Notes: generated from the sequence alone by a model not told the origin. Counted from the stretch's first letter, positions 1-7,662 are shown. The stretch: 64,000 nt of DNA from Dokdonia sinensis (GCF_003688895.1 NZ_REFV01000009.1:62001-126000), one strand, 5' to 3'. Translations and numbers: made by a program.

Positions 1-4
1 CATA

Positions 5-517
5 TTAATCTTCTATATGAACGAGAACACCATTGTCCTCTTTTAATTGTTCTTTTTGAGTACGCTTTACTTCGGCCACGCTCAGCACGTGTCGCGAAAG
101 CGGAACCATCTTAAGCAATTGACCCACCAGAAAGTCCTCGCTTTCCTTGGGAAACTCCGCAATTAAATCCCTACCTACGCGATTGTTGTGCAAATCCATC
201 GCCCGTGCCAAATCTGAATTAGGCGAGAAATCCTCGTGCCAATCCGTAATCGTTTTTGCCCAAGCCAGCGACTTATCCAGCGGAAGATTTTTATCGAGAC
301 TACGCCTAACAATCAAAACATTCCAAAGCGCGTGTCGAAAGGCATTTTCAGGCCCATTTTTGTGATGTTTCTTGCCATACAATTCATCACAAGTCGCAAC
401 CGTTTTACGCGTGCCCCTAATTGTAGGCATCACAAACCGAAGGTGCCGAATACACAGCCAAAACAAGCTCCACAGCTGTCTAAAATCCATAGACCTGAGG
501 ACAGCGCGTATTTTCAT
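5..517 (-). CDS. DUF6973-like hypothetical protein
   Basis: A 170-residue protein of unknown function. Its central part carries the run NGPENAFRHALWNVLI followed by WHED and MDLHNNRVGR, a pattern I associate with the DUF6973 family of Bacteroidota; conserved His, Glu and Asn residues suggest a polar active or binding site, but no reaction is known to me. There is no signal peptide. The start ATG overlaps the hemE stop by one base (TAATG), which suggests translational coupling as the last gene of the haem operon. A second possible ATG lies at codon 10. A degenerate copy of the window's palindrome (TCGCGAAAGC) sits near 92-101 and encodes PLSRHVLS near the C terminus. Confidence 0.8.
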   Translation of the reverse strand: MKIRAVLRSMDFRQLWSLFWLCIRHLRFVMPTIRGTRKTVATCDELYGKKHHKNGPENAFRHALWNVLIVRRSLDKNLPLDKSLAWAKTITDWHEDFSPNSDLARAMDLHNNRVGRDLIAEFPKESEDFLVGQLLKMVPLSRHVLSVAEVKRTQKEQLKEDNGVLVHIED

Positions 518-1542
518 TAGGCCTTATATTCCTTAACCGCCTCTATAAACGCTCCTGCATTTTCTATCGGGATATTGGGCAGGATACCGTGACCTAGATT
601 CACGATATATTTATCTTTCCCAAAAGCATTAATCATCTCGTGCACCATTCTTTTGATTTCGCTCGGGGGCGAAAACAATCGAGTCGGGTCAAAATTACCC
701 TGCAACGTGATTCTACTTCCAGTAAGCGCACGTGCAGTTTCTGGCGAGCACGTCCAGTCCACCCCAAGCGCAGAAGCTCCAGACTTAGACATTTCGTCCA
801 GCGCAAACCAGCACCCTTTGCCAAAAGCAATCACAGGACTCTCATCCTTGAGCGCATCAATAATCTGCTGGATGTATTGCCACGAAAACTCTTGATAATC
901 TACAGGCGATAACATCCCACCCCAGCTGTCAAAAACTTGCACCGCATTTACACCAGCAGCTACTTTCTTTTTGAGGTAGGCAATGGTCGTATCCGTAATT
1001 TTTTGAAGTAAAGCGTGCGCCGCGAGGGGTTGCGTGAAGCAAAACTCTTTAGCCTTATCAAAGTTTTTAGAACCCTGCCCTTGCACACAATAGCAAAGTA
1101 TGGTCCAAGGTGAACCCGCAAACCCAATCAACGGAATCTCATCATTGAGTTTTTCCTTCGTCATCTTGATAGCGTCCATTACATAACCTAAGGTCTCATC
1201 GATGTCCGGAACAATCACCTGCTCTACATCCTTTGCCGACCGAATAGGATTAGGCAACCAAGGTCCAAGCCCTGGTTTCATCTCCACCTCAATATTCATC
1301 GCCTGCGGAATCACCAAAATATCCGAAAATAAGATGGCCGCATCCATCCCATATCTTCTTATGGGTTGTACGGTGATTTCACTCGCAAGTTCTGGAGTTT
1401 GACAACGAGTAAAGAAATCATATTTGGCTTTGATCTCCATAAATTCAGGAAGATATCTCCCCGCCTGTCGCATCATCCATACGGGTGGACGGTCTACATT
1501 TTCTCCTTTGAGTGCTCTTAAGAATAGGTCGTTTTTTATCAT
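517..1542 (-). CDS. hemE: Uroporphyrinogen decarboxylase
   Basis: HemE removes four acetate carboxyl groups from uroporphyrinogen III to give coproporphyrinogen III in the cytoplasm. The 341-residue length is normal. The family signature [16 protein letters not shown] lies near residue 18, the substrate-binding Asp region reads [15 protein letters not shown], and [16 protein letters not shown] follows. It lies downstream of hemA, hemC and hemD on the same strand, separated from hemD by a four-helix-bundle cassette (1560-1980), and is coupled to the following DUF6973-like gene. Identification is firm from sequence and context. Confidence 0.97.
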   Translation of the reverse strand: MIKNDLFLRALKGENVDRPPVWMMRQAGRYLPEFMEIKAKYDFFTRCQTPELASEITVQPIRRYGMDAAILFSDILVIPQAMNIEVEMKPGLGPWLPNPIRSAKDVEQVIVPDIDETLGYVMDAIKMTKEKLNDEIPLIGFAGSPWTILCYCVQGQGSKNFDKAKEFCFTQPLAAHALLQKITDTTIAYLKKKVAAGVNAVQVFDSWGGMLSPVDYQEFSWQYIQQIIDALKDESPVIAFGKGCWFALDEMSKSGASALGVDWTCSPETARALTGSRITLQGNFDPTRLFSPPSEIKRMVHEMINAFGKDKYIVNLGHGILPNIPIENAGAFIEAVKEYKA

Positions 1543-1559
1543 AACTTGGCTGTTGGGTA

Positions 1560-1980
1560 TTAGCTTCTAGCTATTAGCTTTTTTGATTTTAGTAATAAGG
1601 CTATTGATCATTTTGGCTTCTTGTATAAGAAGTATTTTGATCTCCTTTGTCTCTTCCTGTGAAAGATATTTTAATTCTTCACAAATTGTTACTTGGGTCT
1701 CAACTTCAAATAATGAACCCATTGCGATTTCTAAAAATCGTTTAAATTCTACGTCACTATTTCGGCTGCAACCTTCAGCGATATTACTAGGGATGGAAAC
1801 AACAGCGCGAGTTATTTGACTTTTAAGACCAAATTTTTCAGTTGTAGGAAGCTTTTGAGCAAGAGCGTAAGTATGCTTTACGATTTGAATTCCATTTTTC
1901 CAGATCTCTAAATTCCTGTAATTTCTCATTACTTAACTTATTTTCTCGCTAATAGCTAACTGCTAATAGCCAGTAGCTAA
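1560..1980. mobile_element. S23/four-helix-bundle cassette with 19-bp terminal inverted repeats
   Basis: The left end reads TTAGCTTCTAGCTATTAGC (1560-1578). The reverse complement of the right end (1962-1980) reads TTAGCTACTGGCTATTAGC, so 17 of 19 bases agree. The right end has a further TAGCTATTAGC copy just inside (about 1949-1959). The only gene inside is the 120-residue S23-like ORF. The right repeat forms the end of hemD (codons for LATGY and the TAG stop), and the left repeat encodes the end of the S23 ORF (KANS plus stop). I see no clear target duplication. That this is a mobile cassette is inferred from the repeats and its position inside the haem operon. Confidence 0.65.
1567..1929 (-). 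CDS. Four-helix-bundle protein (S23/IVP family)
   Basis: A 120-residue cytoplasmic protein of the S23 ribosomal/intervening-sequence family (TIGR02436). Recognisable blocks are NLEIWKNGIQIVKHTYALAQKLP, split here by memory of the family's 'W...a..l...iY..t..fP' start, then SQITRAVVSIPSNIAEGC and the acidic EFKRFLEIAMGSLFEVETQ helix. Relatives are encoded by intervening sequences in 23S rRNA genes of some bacteria and include the Avd accessory proteins of diversity-generating retroelements; here there is neither rRNA nor a reverse transcriptase nearby. The gene sits between hemD and hemE inside 19-bp inverted repeats, which argues for a cassette rather than a haem-pathway role. Its molecular function is unknown. 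Confidence 0.85.
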   Translation of the reverse strand: MRNYRNLEIWKNGIQIVKHTYALAQKLPTTEKFGLKSQITRAVVSIPSNIAEGCSRNSDVEFKRFLEIAMGSLFEVETQVTICEELKYLSQEETKEIKILLIQEAKMINSLITKIKKANS

Positions 1981-3081
1981 ATATTTGACTGCTCTTGCAA
2001 TCGTACTTTCAATCGTCGTCGCATTCGAAACCACGACTGTTTCAAAATGCTTTCTCGCTTCCTTTGCTGTGGTTTCTCCTATGCAAATGGCTACTGCCCT
2101 TCGGCTCCGCTGAGGGCTCGATTTATCCTGAACCCTGAGCGTAGTCGAAGGGTGGTTCGCTTTCGCGAAAGCGGAAACCCCACTCGGACTAAAAAATAAG
2201 ATTCCATCAAATTCCTGCTCAAATCTTTGTTCGTTGAGATGAGTTTCATAAACCACTACTTCGTTACAAATAATTCGAGCTTCTTTTAAAATATCTGGTA
2301 ATTCATCCCTTCGTTGCTTTCCACAGAAATAGGTGAATTGTTCATTTTTAAGGTTTTCTATAATAAACGTAGCAAGTTCTTCTCCATTTCGAGCTGTTTT
2401 TGCCACATTTAGACCACTTTCAACTAAAAGCGTTGAAGTCTTTTCTCCCACGCAATAAAAATTTGCATTCTCAATTCTCAATCCAGAATTCAGAATTGCT
2501 CTGGCTCCGTTTTGACTTGTGATAATCACACTATCAACAAGAGCTGAGAATTTAAACTCCAATGGCGCAATTGTAATCGCATCATATTCCACAAAACTCA
2601 CTTCTGCGTTGAGAAGTAACTCTCGCTGATTGAGTTTGAGTTTTTTTGTGGAAAGTAACCTCACCCCAGCCCTCTCCTTTTGAGGAGAGGGAGTTTTATC
2701 GGCAACTAAAATCAATTTTGGAATTACTTTAAATAGCGTTTTCCTTTCTGAAATATCATTGTAAATTCTTTGCGTGTCATTAATAGCCGTTTCGTTGGAA
2801 TAACGTAAAACTTTATACCCCAAGGCCTGTAAATGAGCATCTCTTAGTTCGTCTTTTTCTTTTTGATAAGGGTCATTGTGATATTTACCGTCTACTTCAA
2901 TAATCAATTTGAGCTCGTATGAGAAAAAGTCAACAATATAATCTTTAATAGGATGCTGACGGCGGAATTTTATACCTTCAAATTTACGATTGCGCAACAA
3001 ATCCCAGAGGTGTTTTTCTGCCTCTGTTTGCTCCTGTCTTAAAGCGCGAGCTGCTCTCATTCTAAATTCCCTTTCTTTCAT
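1963..3081 (-). CDS. hemD: DUF559 endonuclease-like domain fused in frame to uroporphyrinogen-III synthase
   Basis: One open frame holds two unrelated parts. About the first 120 residues are DUF559, a Vsr/restriction-endonuclease-like fold: RRQHPIKDYIVDFFS, then LIIEVDGKYH and the LGYKVLRYSN strand. From about residue 147 (LLSTKKLKLNQRELLLNAEV) it is HemD, which closes hydroxymethylbilane to uroporphyrinogen III; IITSQNGARAIL, YFCGKQRRDELPD and FFSPSGVSAF match that fold. The joint is encoded by a hairpin repeat (TPSPQKERAGVR). That repeat contains a GTG (2662-2664) which could start a free-standing HemD of about 233 residues. An 18-residue insert (PSTTLRVQDKSSPQRSRR) comes from another hairpin, next to the palindrome-encoded AFAKA. 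The C-terminal LATGY and stop come from the S23 cassette repeat. I chose ATG 3079-3081; a GTG at 3094-3096 is also possible. Confidence 0.85.
   Translation of the reverse strand: MKEREFRMRAARALRQEQTEAEKHLWDLLRNRKFEGIKFRRQHPIKDYIVDFFSYELKLIIEVDGKYHNDPYQKEKDELRDAHLQALGYKVLRYSNETAINDTQRIYNDISERKTLFKVIPKLILVADKTPSPQKERAGVRLLSTKKLKLNQRELLLNAEVSFVEYDAITIAPLEFKFSALVDSVIITSQNGARAILNSGLRIENANFYCVGEKTSTLLVESGLNVAKTARNGEELATFIIENLKNEQFTYFCGKQRRDELPDILKEARIICNEVVVYETHLNEQRFEQEFDGILFFSPSGVSAFAKANHPSTTLRVQDKSSPQRSRRAVAICIGETTAKEARKHFETVVVSNATTIESTIARAVKYLATGY
2097..2152. repeat. Imperfect hairpin inserted inside hemD
   Basis: Arms CCCTTCGGCTCCGCTGAGGG (2097-2116) and CCCTGAGCGTAGTCGAAGGG (2133-2152) pair at 17 of 20 positions around a 16-base loop. 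Sequences of this CGACTACGCTCAGGG type recur between genes in many Bacteroidota genomes (recalled, not checked). Here it lies within coding DNA without breaking the frame and abuts a copy of the 14-bp palindrome at 2159-2172. Confidence 0.75.
2159..2172. repeat. Palindrome copy (perfect), in hemD
   Basis: GCTTTCGCGAAAGC with GGA on its + strand right. On the minus strand it encodes SAFAKA in HemD. Confidence 0.95.
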
Positions 3082-3131
3082 TCTCAATACTTTCACTCCC
3101 TTCTCCGGCGAGAGAAGGGCCGGGGATGAGG
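2659..3131. mobile_element. DUF559 cassette bounded by inverted hairpin repeats
   Basis: The left end reads CCTCACCCCAGCCCTCTCC followed by a perfect 9-bp hairpin (2670-2678 with 2683-2691). The right end, read on the minus strand, gives CCTCATCCCCGGCCCTTCTC and also contains a hairpin (3098-3105 with 3112-3119). The two ends therefore form terminal inverted repeats with nested hairpins around the DUF559 reading frame. The right end stops about 12 bases from the hemC stop codon; the left end is translated into the joint with HemD. Mobility is inferred: structure and context suggest a non-transposase element that carries an endonuclease-like protein. Confidence 0.65.
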
Positions 3132-3142
3132 GGATAGCCCTG

Positions 3143-4057
3143 CTATTTTTTCATCTTTTCCTTAATCTCTTTCATCAATTCCCGACCGCCATTGTCTAAA
3201 ACTTCTAGCGCACAATCCGTTCCAAATCCTACAGCGTTTGCTTTTGACACCACACGCTCTATTTCAATTTTCGTTTGCCCGTCTAGCGAGAATAACACGC
3301 CTTGAAATCGTATTTCGTCGTCAAAATCTTCGGCCAAAGCACCTATGGGTGCCGTGCATCCCCCTTCTAAAGTTTTTAAAAATTCACGTTCTATGTGTGT
3401 GCAAAGTGCGGTTGGTTCGTGGTTCAATTTCGCGCAAGCGGTACGGGAAAAATTATCTTCTTCCATTGCCACCACTAACATTGCTCCTTGAGCGGGTGCG
3501 GGAATCATCCAGTCTAAAACTTCGTGGTTGTCTGGTAACACATTGATCCGTTCTAATCCAGCTTTTGCAAAGATGGCACCTGTCCAATCACTAGCTGCTA
3601 ACTTCTGAAGCCTCGTATTTACATTACCGCGTATATCTGTGGTCTGGTGATGTGGGTATCTGTTAAGCCATTGAGCTTGCCGGCGGAGGCTTCCCGTGGC
3701 AATCGTGCAAGGTTTCTTGTAATCAGGATTTTCTTTGTGCACTAGTATATCTTCGGTCGAGGCTCTCTCAAGCACTGCCGCTTGTACGATTCCGAAGGGT
3801 AACGCCGTGGGTACATCTTTCATACTATGCACAGCAATATCTACCGTGCCGTTAATCATAGCTACATCCAGCGTTTTAGTGAAAATACCTGTGATTCCTA
3901 GTTCGTAAAGTGGCTTGTCAAGTATAAGATCTCCCGTAGATTTGACGGGAACGAGTTCCGTTTTATAGCCGCGAGCTTCAAGTTGATTTTGAACCGTTTT
4001 TGCTTGCCAAAGCGCGAGCTCACTGTCTCGCGTCCCGATGCGTATGACTTTAGACAT
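3143..4057 (-). CDS. hemC: Hydroxymethylbilane synthase (porphobilinogen deaminase)
   Basis: HemC joins four porphobilinogen molecules into hydroxymethylbilane in the cytoplasm. The sequence opens KVIRIGTRDSELALWQAKTV, has the substrate-binding run HSMKDVPT and GSLRRQAQWL, and the cofactor cysteine in LEGGCTAPIGA. The length of 304 residues is typical. The ATG at 4055-4057 is preferred over a GTG two codons upstream; either way the start overlaps the end of hemA, which suggests translational coupling. Directly downstream lies the DUF559 cassette that is fused to hemD. Confidence 0.97.
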   Translation of the reverse strand: MSKVIRIGTRDSELALWQAKTVQNQLEARGYKTELVPVKSTGDLILDKPLYELGITGIFTKTLDVAMINGTVDIAVHSMKDVPTALPFGIVQAAVLERASTEDILVHKENPDYKKPCTIATGSLRRQAQWLNRYPHHQTTDIRGNVNTRLQKLAASDWTGAIFAKAGLERINVLPDNHEVLDWMIPAPAQGAMLVVAMEEDNFSRTACAKLNHEPTALCTHIEREFLKTLEGGCTAPIGALAEDFDDEIRFQGVLFSLDGQTKIEIERVVSKANAVGFGTDCALEVLDNGGRELMKEIKEKMKK

Positions 4058-5306
4058 CGTCACTATCTTCTAGTTGGAAAATAGAATTGATAAGGGCTAG
4101 GCTTTCTGCTGTGGACCCATTTGCGTGGCGTAAGTGATGTGCAAACTGATTTGTGATTTTCTGGATAATCTTATCACTCATTGCCTGTGCAGTTGCCTCG
4201 CTAAAGTCTGGCGTTTTCTTTCGCACATTTTCAATTTCGGCTGCCTGGACCTCTTTAAGTTTCACTTTTAAAGCTTTTATAGTAGGTGCAAACTTGCGAG
4301 TTTGTAACCAAGCATTAAATTCGGCGGTGATTTCTGAAATGATACCCTCTGCCTGCGGGATATATCCTTGACGACGTTTGAGTGTAGCATCTGTCATTTG
4401 TGACAATTGGTCTAAATGGACAAGTGTTACATTTTCCAATTCCTTTACATCGTCAGATACATTTTTAGGAATAGATAGATCTAAAATAAGAAGCGGTTTT
4501 TTAGTATAGAGAATTTCCTTATTTATGGTAGGTTTCTGAGCTCCAGTAGCGACTACTAAGATGTCTGATTGTGCAATCTCACTTTCTATATCTGCATAGT
4601 CCTTTACTAGTAAATTAAATTTACCAGCAATCTTTTCTGCTTTTTCTTTTGTTCTGTTAATGAGTGTGATATGCTCATTTTTAGTGTGTTTTACTAGGTT
4701 TTCACAGGTGTTGCGCCCTATTTTTCCTGTTCCAAAAAGCAGGATATTTTTTTCAGAAATGTAAGGCACTCTGGCCATAATGTATTGTACGGCTGCAAAG
4801 CTTACAGATGTCGCTCCGCTAGATATTTCAGTTTCATTTTTTATTCGCTTGCTTGCCTGAATCACAGCATTTACAAGGCGCTCCATAAAAGGATTAATGA
4901 GTTTCAGTTTTTTAGAACGCTTAAAACCAATTTTAAGCTGGCCGATAATCTCAAAATCTCCTAAAATCTGGCTATCAAGACCTGTCCCTACTTTAAATAG
5001 GTGGGCTATGGCATCATCATTTTTATGAAGATATGCGACTTCAAGAAATTCTTCTATAGTTCCTTGAGTATGCTCGCAAAGAATTTTTACTAGCGTCATT
5101 GCATCTGGAGAAAAACCATATAGCTCTGTGCGATTGCAAGTAGAAATAACGATAAGTCCAGAAGCTCCAGCAGCTTTGGCGCTATTAAGGATAGCCTCCT
5201 GCGCATTCTCGTCTATAGCAAAATGGCCACGCGTTGCAGCGTCTGCCTTTTTATAGCTTAAACCTATAGCGTAAAACTTATGATTTTTATTCAATGAGGT
5301 ATGCAT
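4050..5306 (-). CDS. hemA: Glutamyl-tRNA reductase
   Basis: GluTR reduces glutamyl-tRNA to glutamate-1-semialdehyde with NADPH, the first committed step of C5-pathway tetrapyrrole synthesis. The catalytic cysteine is in STCNRTELYG (about residue 57). The NADPH-binding part reads NILLFGTGKIGRNTC, and the C-terminal dimerisation helix contains HHLRHANGST. At 418 residues the length is normal. It is the first gene of the leftward haem operon and is divergent from the AraC-type regulator. A TANNTTTG-like box (TATTTTTG on the minus strand, 5321-5328) precedes it closely. hemL and hemB are not in the window. Confidence 0.97.
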   Translation of the reverse strand: MHTSLNKNHKFYAIGLSYKKADAATRGHFAIDENAQEAILNSAKAAGASGLIVISTCNRTELYGFSPDAMTLVKILCEHTQGTIEEFLEVAYLHKNDDAIAHLFKVGTGLDSQILGDFEIIGQLKIGFKRSKKLKLINPFMERLVNAVIQASKRIKNETEISSGATSVSFAAVQYIMARVPYISEKNILLFGTGKIGRNTCENLVKHTKNEHITLINRTKEKAEKIAGKFNLLVKDYADIESEIAQSDILVVATGAQKPTINKEILYTKKPLLILDLSIPKNVSDDVKELENVTLVHLDQLSQMTDATLKRRQGYIPQAEGIISEITAEFNAWLQTRKFAPTIKALKVKLKEVQAAEIENVRKKTPDFSEATAQAMSDKIIQKITNQFAHHLRHANGSTAESLALINSIFQLEDSDDV

Positions 5307-5320
5307 CTTTTAGAGCATTG

Positions 5321-5328
5321 CAAAAATA
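5321..5328 (-). promoter_or_regulatory. Candidate -7 box of the hemA operon
   Basis: On the minus strand the octamer is TATTTTTG, an exact fit to the Bacteroidota -7 element TANNTTTG, ending about 14 bases before the hemA ATG. I see no good -33 TTG at the usual distance, so this rests on the -7 match and position only. Confidence 0.45.
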
Positions 5329-5405
5329 TCTAGCTAACACTTAAAAAAATAACGCTAGCGGCACGATTTATATCGCGAGATGCAATATATCACGATATTA
5401 CTTCC

Positions 5406-5413
5406 TATTTTTG
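5406..5413 (+). promoter_or_regulatory. Candidate -7 box of the AraC-type regulator
   Basis: TATTTTTG matches TANNTTTG exactly and lies about 83 bases before the chosen ATG at 5497. The leader it would produce contains the 7-1-7 dyad at 5465-5479. Confidence 0.4.
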
Positions 5414-5464
5414 TGTCAATAGCTGATTTTATAGGGGGTAAACGCCCCCAAACCCAATCGCTAA

Positions 5465-5479
5465 TTAGAATCATTCTAA
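5465..5479. promoter_or_regulatory. Fur/PerR-type 7-1-7 inverted repeat
   Basis: TTAGAAT-C-ATTCTAA is a perfect 7-1-7 dyad with the geometry of Fur-family (Fur/PerR) operators such as TTATAATNATTATAA. It lies 17 bases upstream of the regulator's ATG and about 160 bases from hemA, between haem-synthesis genes. PerR control of a hemA operon is known in Bacillus subtilis. Assignment to a Fur-family protein here is inference. Confidence 0.5.
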
Positions 5480-5496
5480 ATAAAAGAAAAGCTAAA

Positions 5497-6390
5497 ATGA
5501 ACCACATATCAGTAAAAAATGTCGCTAAAAGCCTAATAGAAGAAACGCGCATTGAGGATGGTTTTATTGTACTGAGATTTAACAATGAATCTGTTGAAAA
5601 ACAAGGTGTTGTAAGAGATGTGGATAGTAATTTTATTCAATTTCATTTTTGTATTAAAGGGTCGGCGGTATTTAATTTTAATAACGGGGCTTATAAATTG
5701 CCTATTCAGGAAGAAAACTCCCTATTGCTCTACAATCCGCAGCGAGATTTACCTATGAATTTAGAGCTAGCGGGAGAATCGTGGGTGGTAACTTTATTGA
5801 TTTCTATCAAGAAATTTCACAGTCTTTTCTCGCGCGAGGCAAATTATATAAGCTTCTTAAGTGACGAAAACAAGGATAGAAAATACTATAAGGATGGTAG
5901 TATTTCCCCTAGTATGGCCATTGTGCTCAATCAATTAATGAATTATAGCTTACATCCCACGATACAGGAATTGTATTTTAAAGGAAAGAGTTATGAGTTG
6001 TTGAGTCTTTACTTTAACCGTCCTGCAGATGCAGATGTGGAGCAATGTCCTTTCTTAGTAGATGAAGATAATGTCCAAAAAATAAAACGTGCAAAGCAAA
6101 TCATTATCGCACGTATGGCAGAGCCTCCCACACTCGCAGAGCTCTCAAACGAGATAGGTTTATCTCTCAATAAACTCAAAGAGGGTTTTAAACAGATATA
6201 TGGCGACTCCGTTTTCAGCTTCTTGTTTGATTATAAAATGGAAGTGGCGCGACAACTCCTCGAGACGGGTTCGCATAATGTAAATGAGGTTGGTCTTAAA
6301 GTGGGGTATAGCACTGCAAGTCATTTTATTGCAGCATTTAAAAAGAAATTTGGTACCACGCCTAAGAAGTATTTGATGAGCTTGGGATAG
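5497..6390 (+). CDS. AraC-family transcriptional regulator (PchR-like)
   Basis: A 297-residue regulator with a C-terminal AraC double helix-turn-helix (about residues 195-295: PTLAELSNEIGLSLNKLKEGF, then VNEVGLKVGYSTASHFIAAF and KKFGTTPKKYL). The N-terminal part resembles the PchR/siderophore-regulator group, with STMSLHPTIQELYF-type wording (here NYSLHPTIQELYFKGKSYEL). The ATG at 5497 is preferred because the upstream extension would run through a promoter-like box and the 7-1-7 dyad. It lies between hemA (divergent) and hemH (same strand), so a role in iron or haem control is likely but unproven. Confidence 0.88.
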   Translation: MNHISVKNVAKSLIEETRIEDGFIVLRFNNESVEKQGVVRDVDSNFIQFHFCIKGSAVFNFNNGAYKLPIQEENSLLLYNPQRDLPMNLELAGESWVVTLLISIKKFHSLFSREANYISFLSDENKDRKYYKDGSISPSMAIVLNQLMNYSLHPTIQELYFKGKSYELLSLYFNRPADADVEQCPFLVDEDNVQKIKRAKQIIIARMAEPPTLAELSNEIGLSLNKLKEGFKQIYGDSVFSFLFDYKMEVARQLLETGSHNVNEVGLKVGYSTASHFIAAFKKKFGTTPKKYLMSLG

Positions 6391-6481
6391 GGAAATGTAA
6401 AAAAAAGGACCTGCCTCAGGTGTTTGAGTGATTTTATTTTAGAGCGTAGCGATAAAGAATACATTTGTATAGCAAACTACG

Positions 6482-6495
6482 GCTTTCGCGAAAGC
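6482..6495. repeat. Palindrome copy (perfect), intergenic before hemH
   Basis: GCTTTCGCGAAAGC followed by GTAA; 111 bases before the hemH ATG. Confidence 0.95.
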
Positions 6496-6563
6496 GTAAC
6501 CCCTCTTATTTCCCTATCACAAATTCTTATAATTATAGTGACAGCATAATGCCTTGCAAGCCG

Positions 6564-6571
6564 TATTTTTG
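6564..6571 (+). promoter_or_regulatory. Candidate -7 box of hemH
   Basis: TATTTTTG matches TANNTTTG exactly and lies 21 bases before the hemH ATG at 6593. A longer in-frame hemH start upstream (6554) would be cut by this promoter, supporting the shorter start. Confidence 0.45.
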
Positions 6572-6592
6572 TTAAAGAAAAATTGCAAACTA

Positions 6593-7633
6593 ATGAACAA
6601 AGGAGTTTTAATGGTCAATCTAGGTTCGCCAGATAGTACAGACCCAAAAGATGTAAAAAAATACTTGGGTGAGTTCTTAATGGACGAACGCGTTATAGAC
6701 GTACCTTATGCCGCAAGAGCCTTACTGGTAAAAGGAATCATCTTAAATACAAGACCCAAAAAAAGTGCAGAGGCTTACAGTAAAATCTGGTGGGACGAGG
6801 GTTCACCTCTTATTGTTTTATCACAACGCTTACGCGAAAAAGTGCAATCCAAAACTAATCTCCCAGTTGAAATCGCAATGCGTTACGGCTCCCTCTCTAT
6901 AAAAGAAGGGCTTCAAAAATTGCACGACCAGGGCGTAGATGATGTGATGCTATTGCCATTATATCCTCATTATGCAATGGCAACAACAGAAACTATTGTA
7001 GTCCTCGCCGAAGAACTGCGCGCTGAGTTTTTCCCAAAAATGAAGATTACAGATGTAAAACCCTTTTATAACAAACCTGAATACATTAAAGTATTAGGCG
7101 ACTCTATAGCCGAAAGCTTGAAAGGTGTAGATTATGAACACCTGCTGTTTTCCTATCATGGGGTTCCAGAACGTCACATACGAAAAAGTGATGTGACAAA
7201 AGTGCATTGCAAAATAGACGGCTCTTGCTGTTCTTCGCAGAGTGCTGCGCACGAGTTTTGTTACCGCCATCAATGTTATGAAACCACGAGACTTGTTGGG
7301 AATTACTTAGGATTAGAACCACTTACATTTTCTACCTCATTCCAATCGCGTTTAGGATTTGATCCCTGGTTACAACCTTATACTGACCGTACTATAGAGC
7401 GTATGGGAAAAGAAGGGTTTAAGAAGATGGCTATAGCAACACCCGCTTTTGTGTCGGATTGTCTAGAAACACTTGAAGAAATAGCGATGGAGGGTGAAGA
7501 AATCTTTCATGAGGCTGGCGGAAAAGACTTTCATACCATACCGTGTATAAATGATCGTGATGATTGGGCCGCTGTAATAGCTGGCTGGATTAATGATTGG
7601 GGTATTGTAGAATCCGGGAGAGCCTTAGCTTAA
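6593..7633 (+). CDS. hemH: Ferrochelatase
   Basis: HemH inserts Fe(II) into protoporphyrin IX. The protein (346 residues from the ATG at 6593) opens KGVLMVNLGSPDSTDPKDVK. It carries the catalytic histidine in LLFSYHGVPERHI and the conserved Glu region ATPAFVSDCLETLEEI. CKIDGSCC and CYRHQCYETT hold several cysteines, as in other Bacteroidota ferrochelatases. It follows the AraC-type regulator and is divergent from the hemA operon. A degenerate palindrome (GCTTACGCGAAAA, 6838-6850) lies inside. Confidence 0.97.
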   Translation: MNKGVLMVNLGSPDSTDPKDVKKYLGEFLMDERVIDVPYAARALLVKGIILNTRPKKSAEAYSKIWWDEGSPLIVLSQRLREKVQSKTNLPVEIAMRYGSLSIKEGLQKLHDQGVDDVMLLPLYPHYAMATTETIVVLAEELRAEFFPKMKITDVKPFYNKPEYIKVLGDSIAESLKGVDYEHLLFSYHGVPERHIRKSDVTKVHCKIDGSCCSSQSAAHEFCYRHQCYETTRLVGNYLGLEPLTFSTSFQSRLGFDPWLQPYTDRTIERMGKEGFKKMAIATPAFVSDCLETLEEIAMEGEEIFHEAGGKDFHTIPCINDRDDWAAVIAGWINDWGIVESGRALA

Positions 7634-7662
7634 ATTGTCAAAGAAAATTCTAAACTAAAAAC

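Noticed and set aside
1567-1929. A diversity-generating retroelement around the S23/Avd-like gene
   Set aside because: No reverse transcriptase, template repeat or variable repeat was found nearby.
1963-3081. Frameshift or assembly error joining DUF559 and hemD
   Set aside because: The joint is a recognisable cassette end, the frame is open throughout, and both parts look intact; a biological insertion is simpler.
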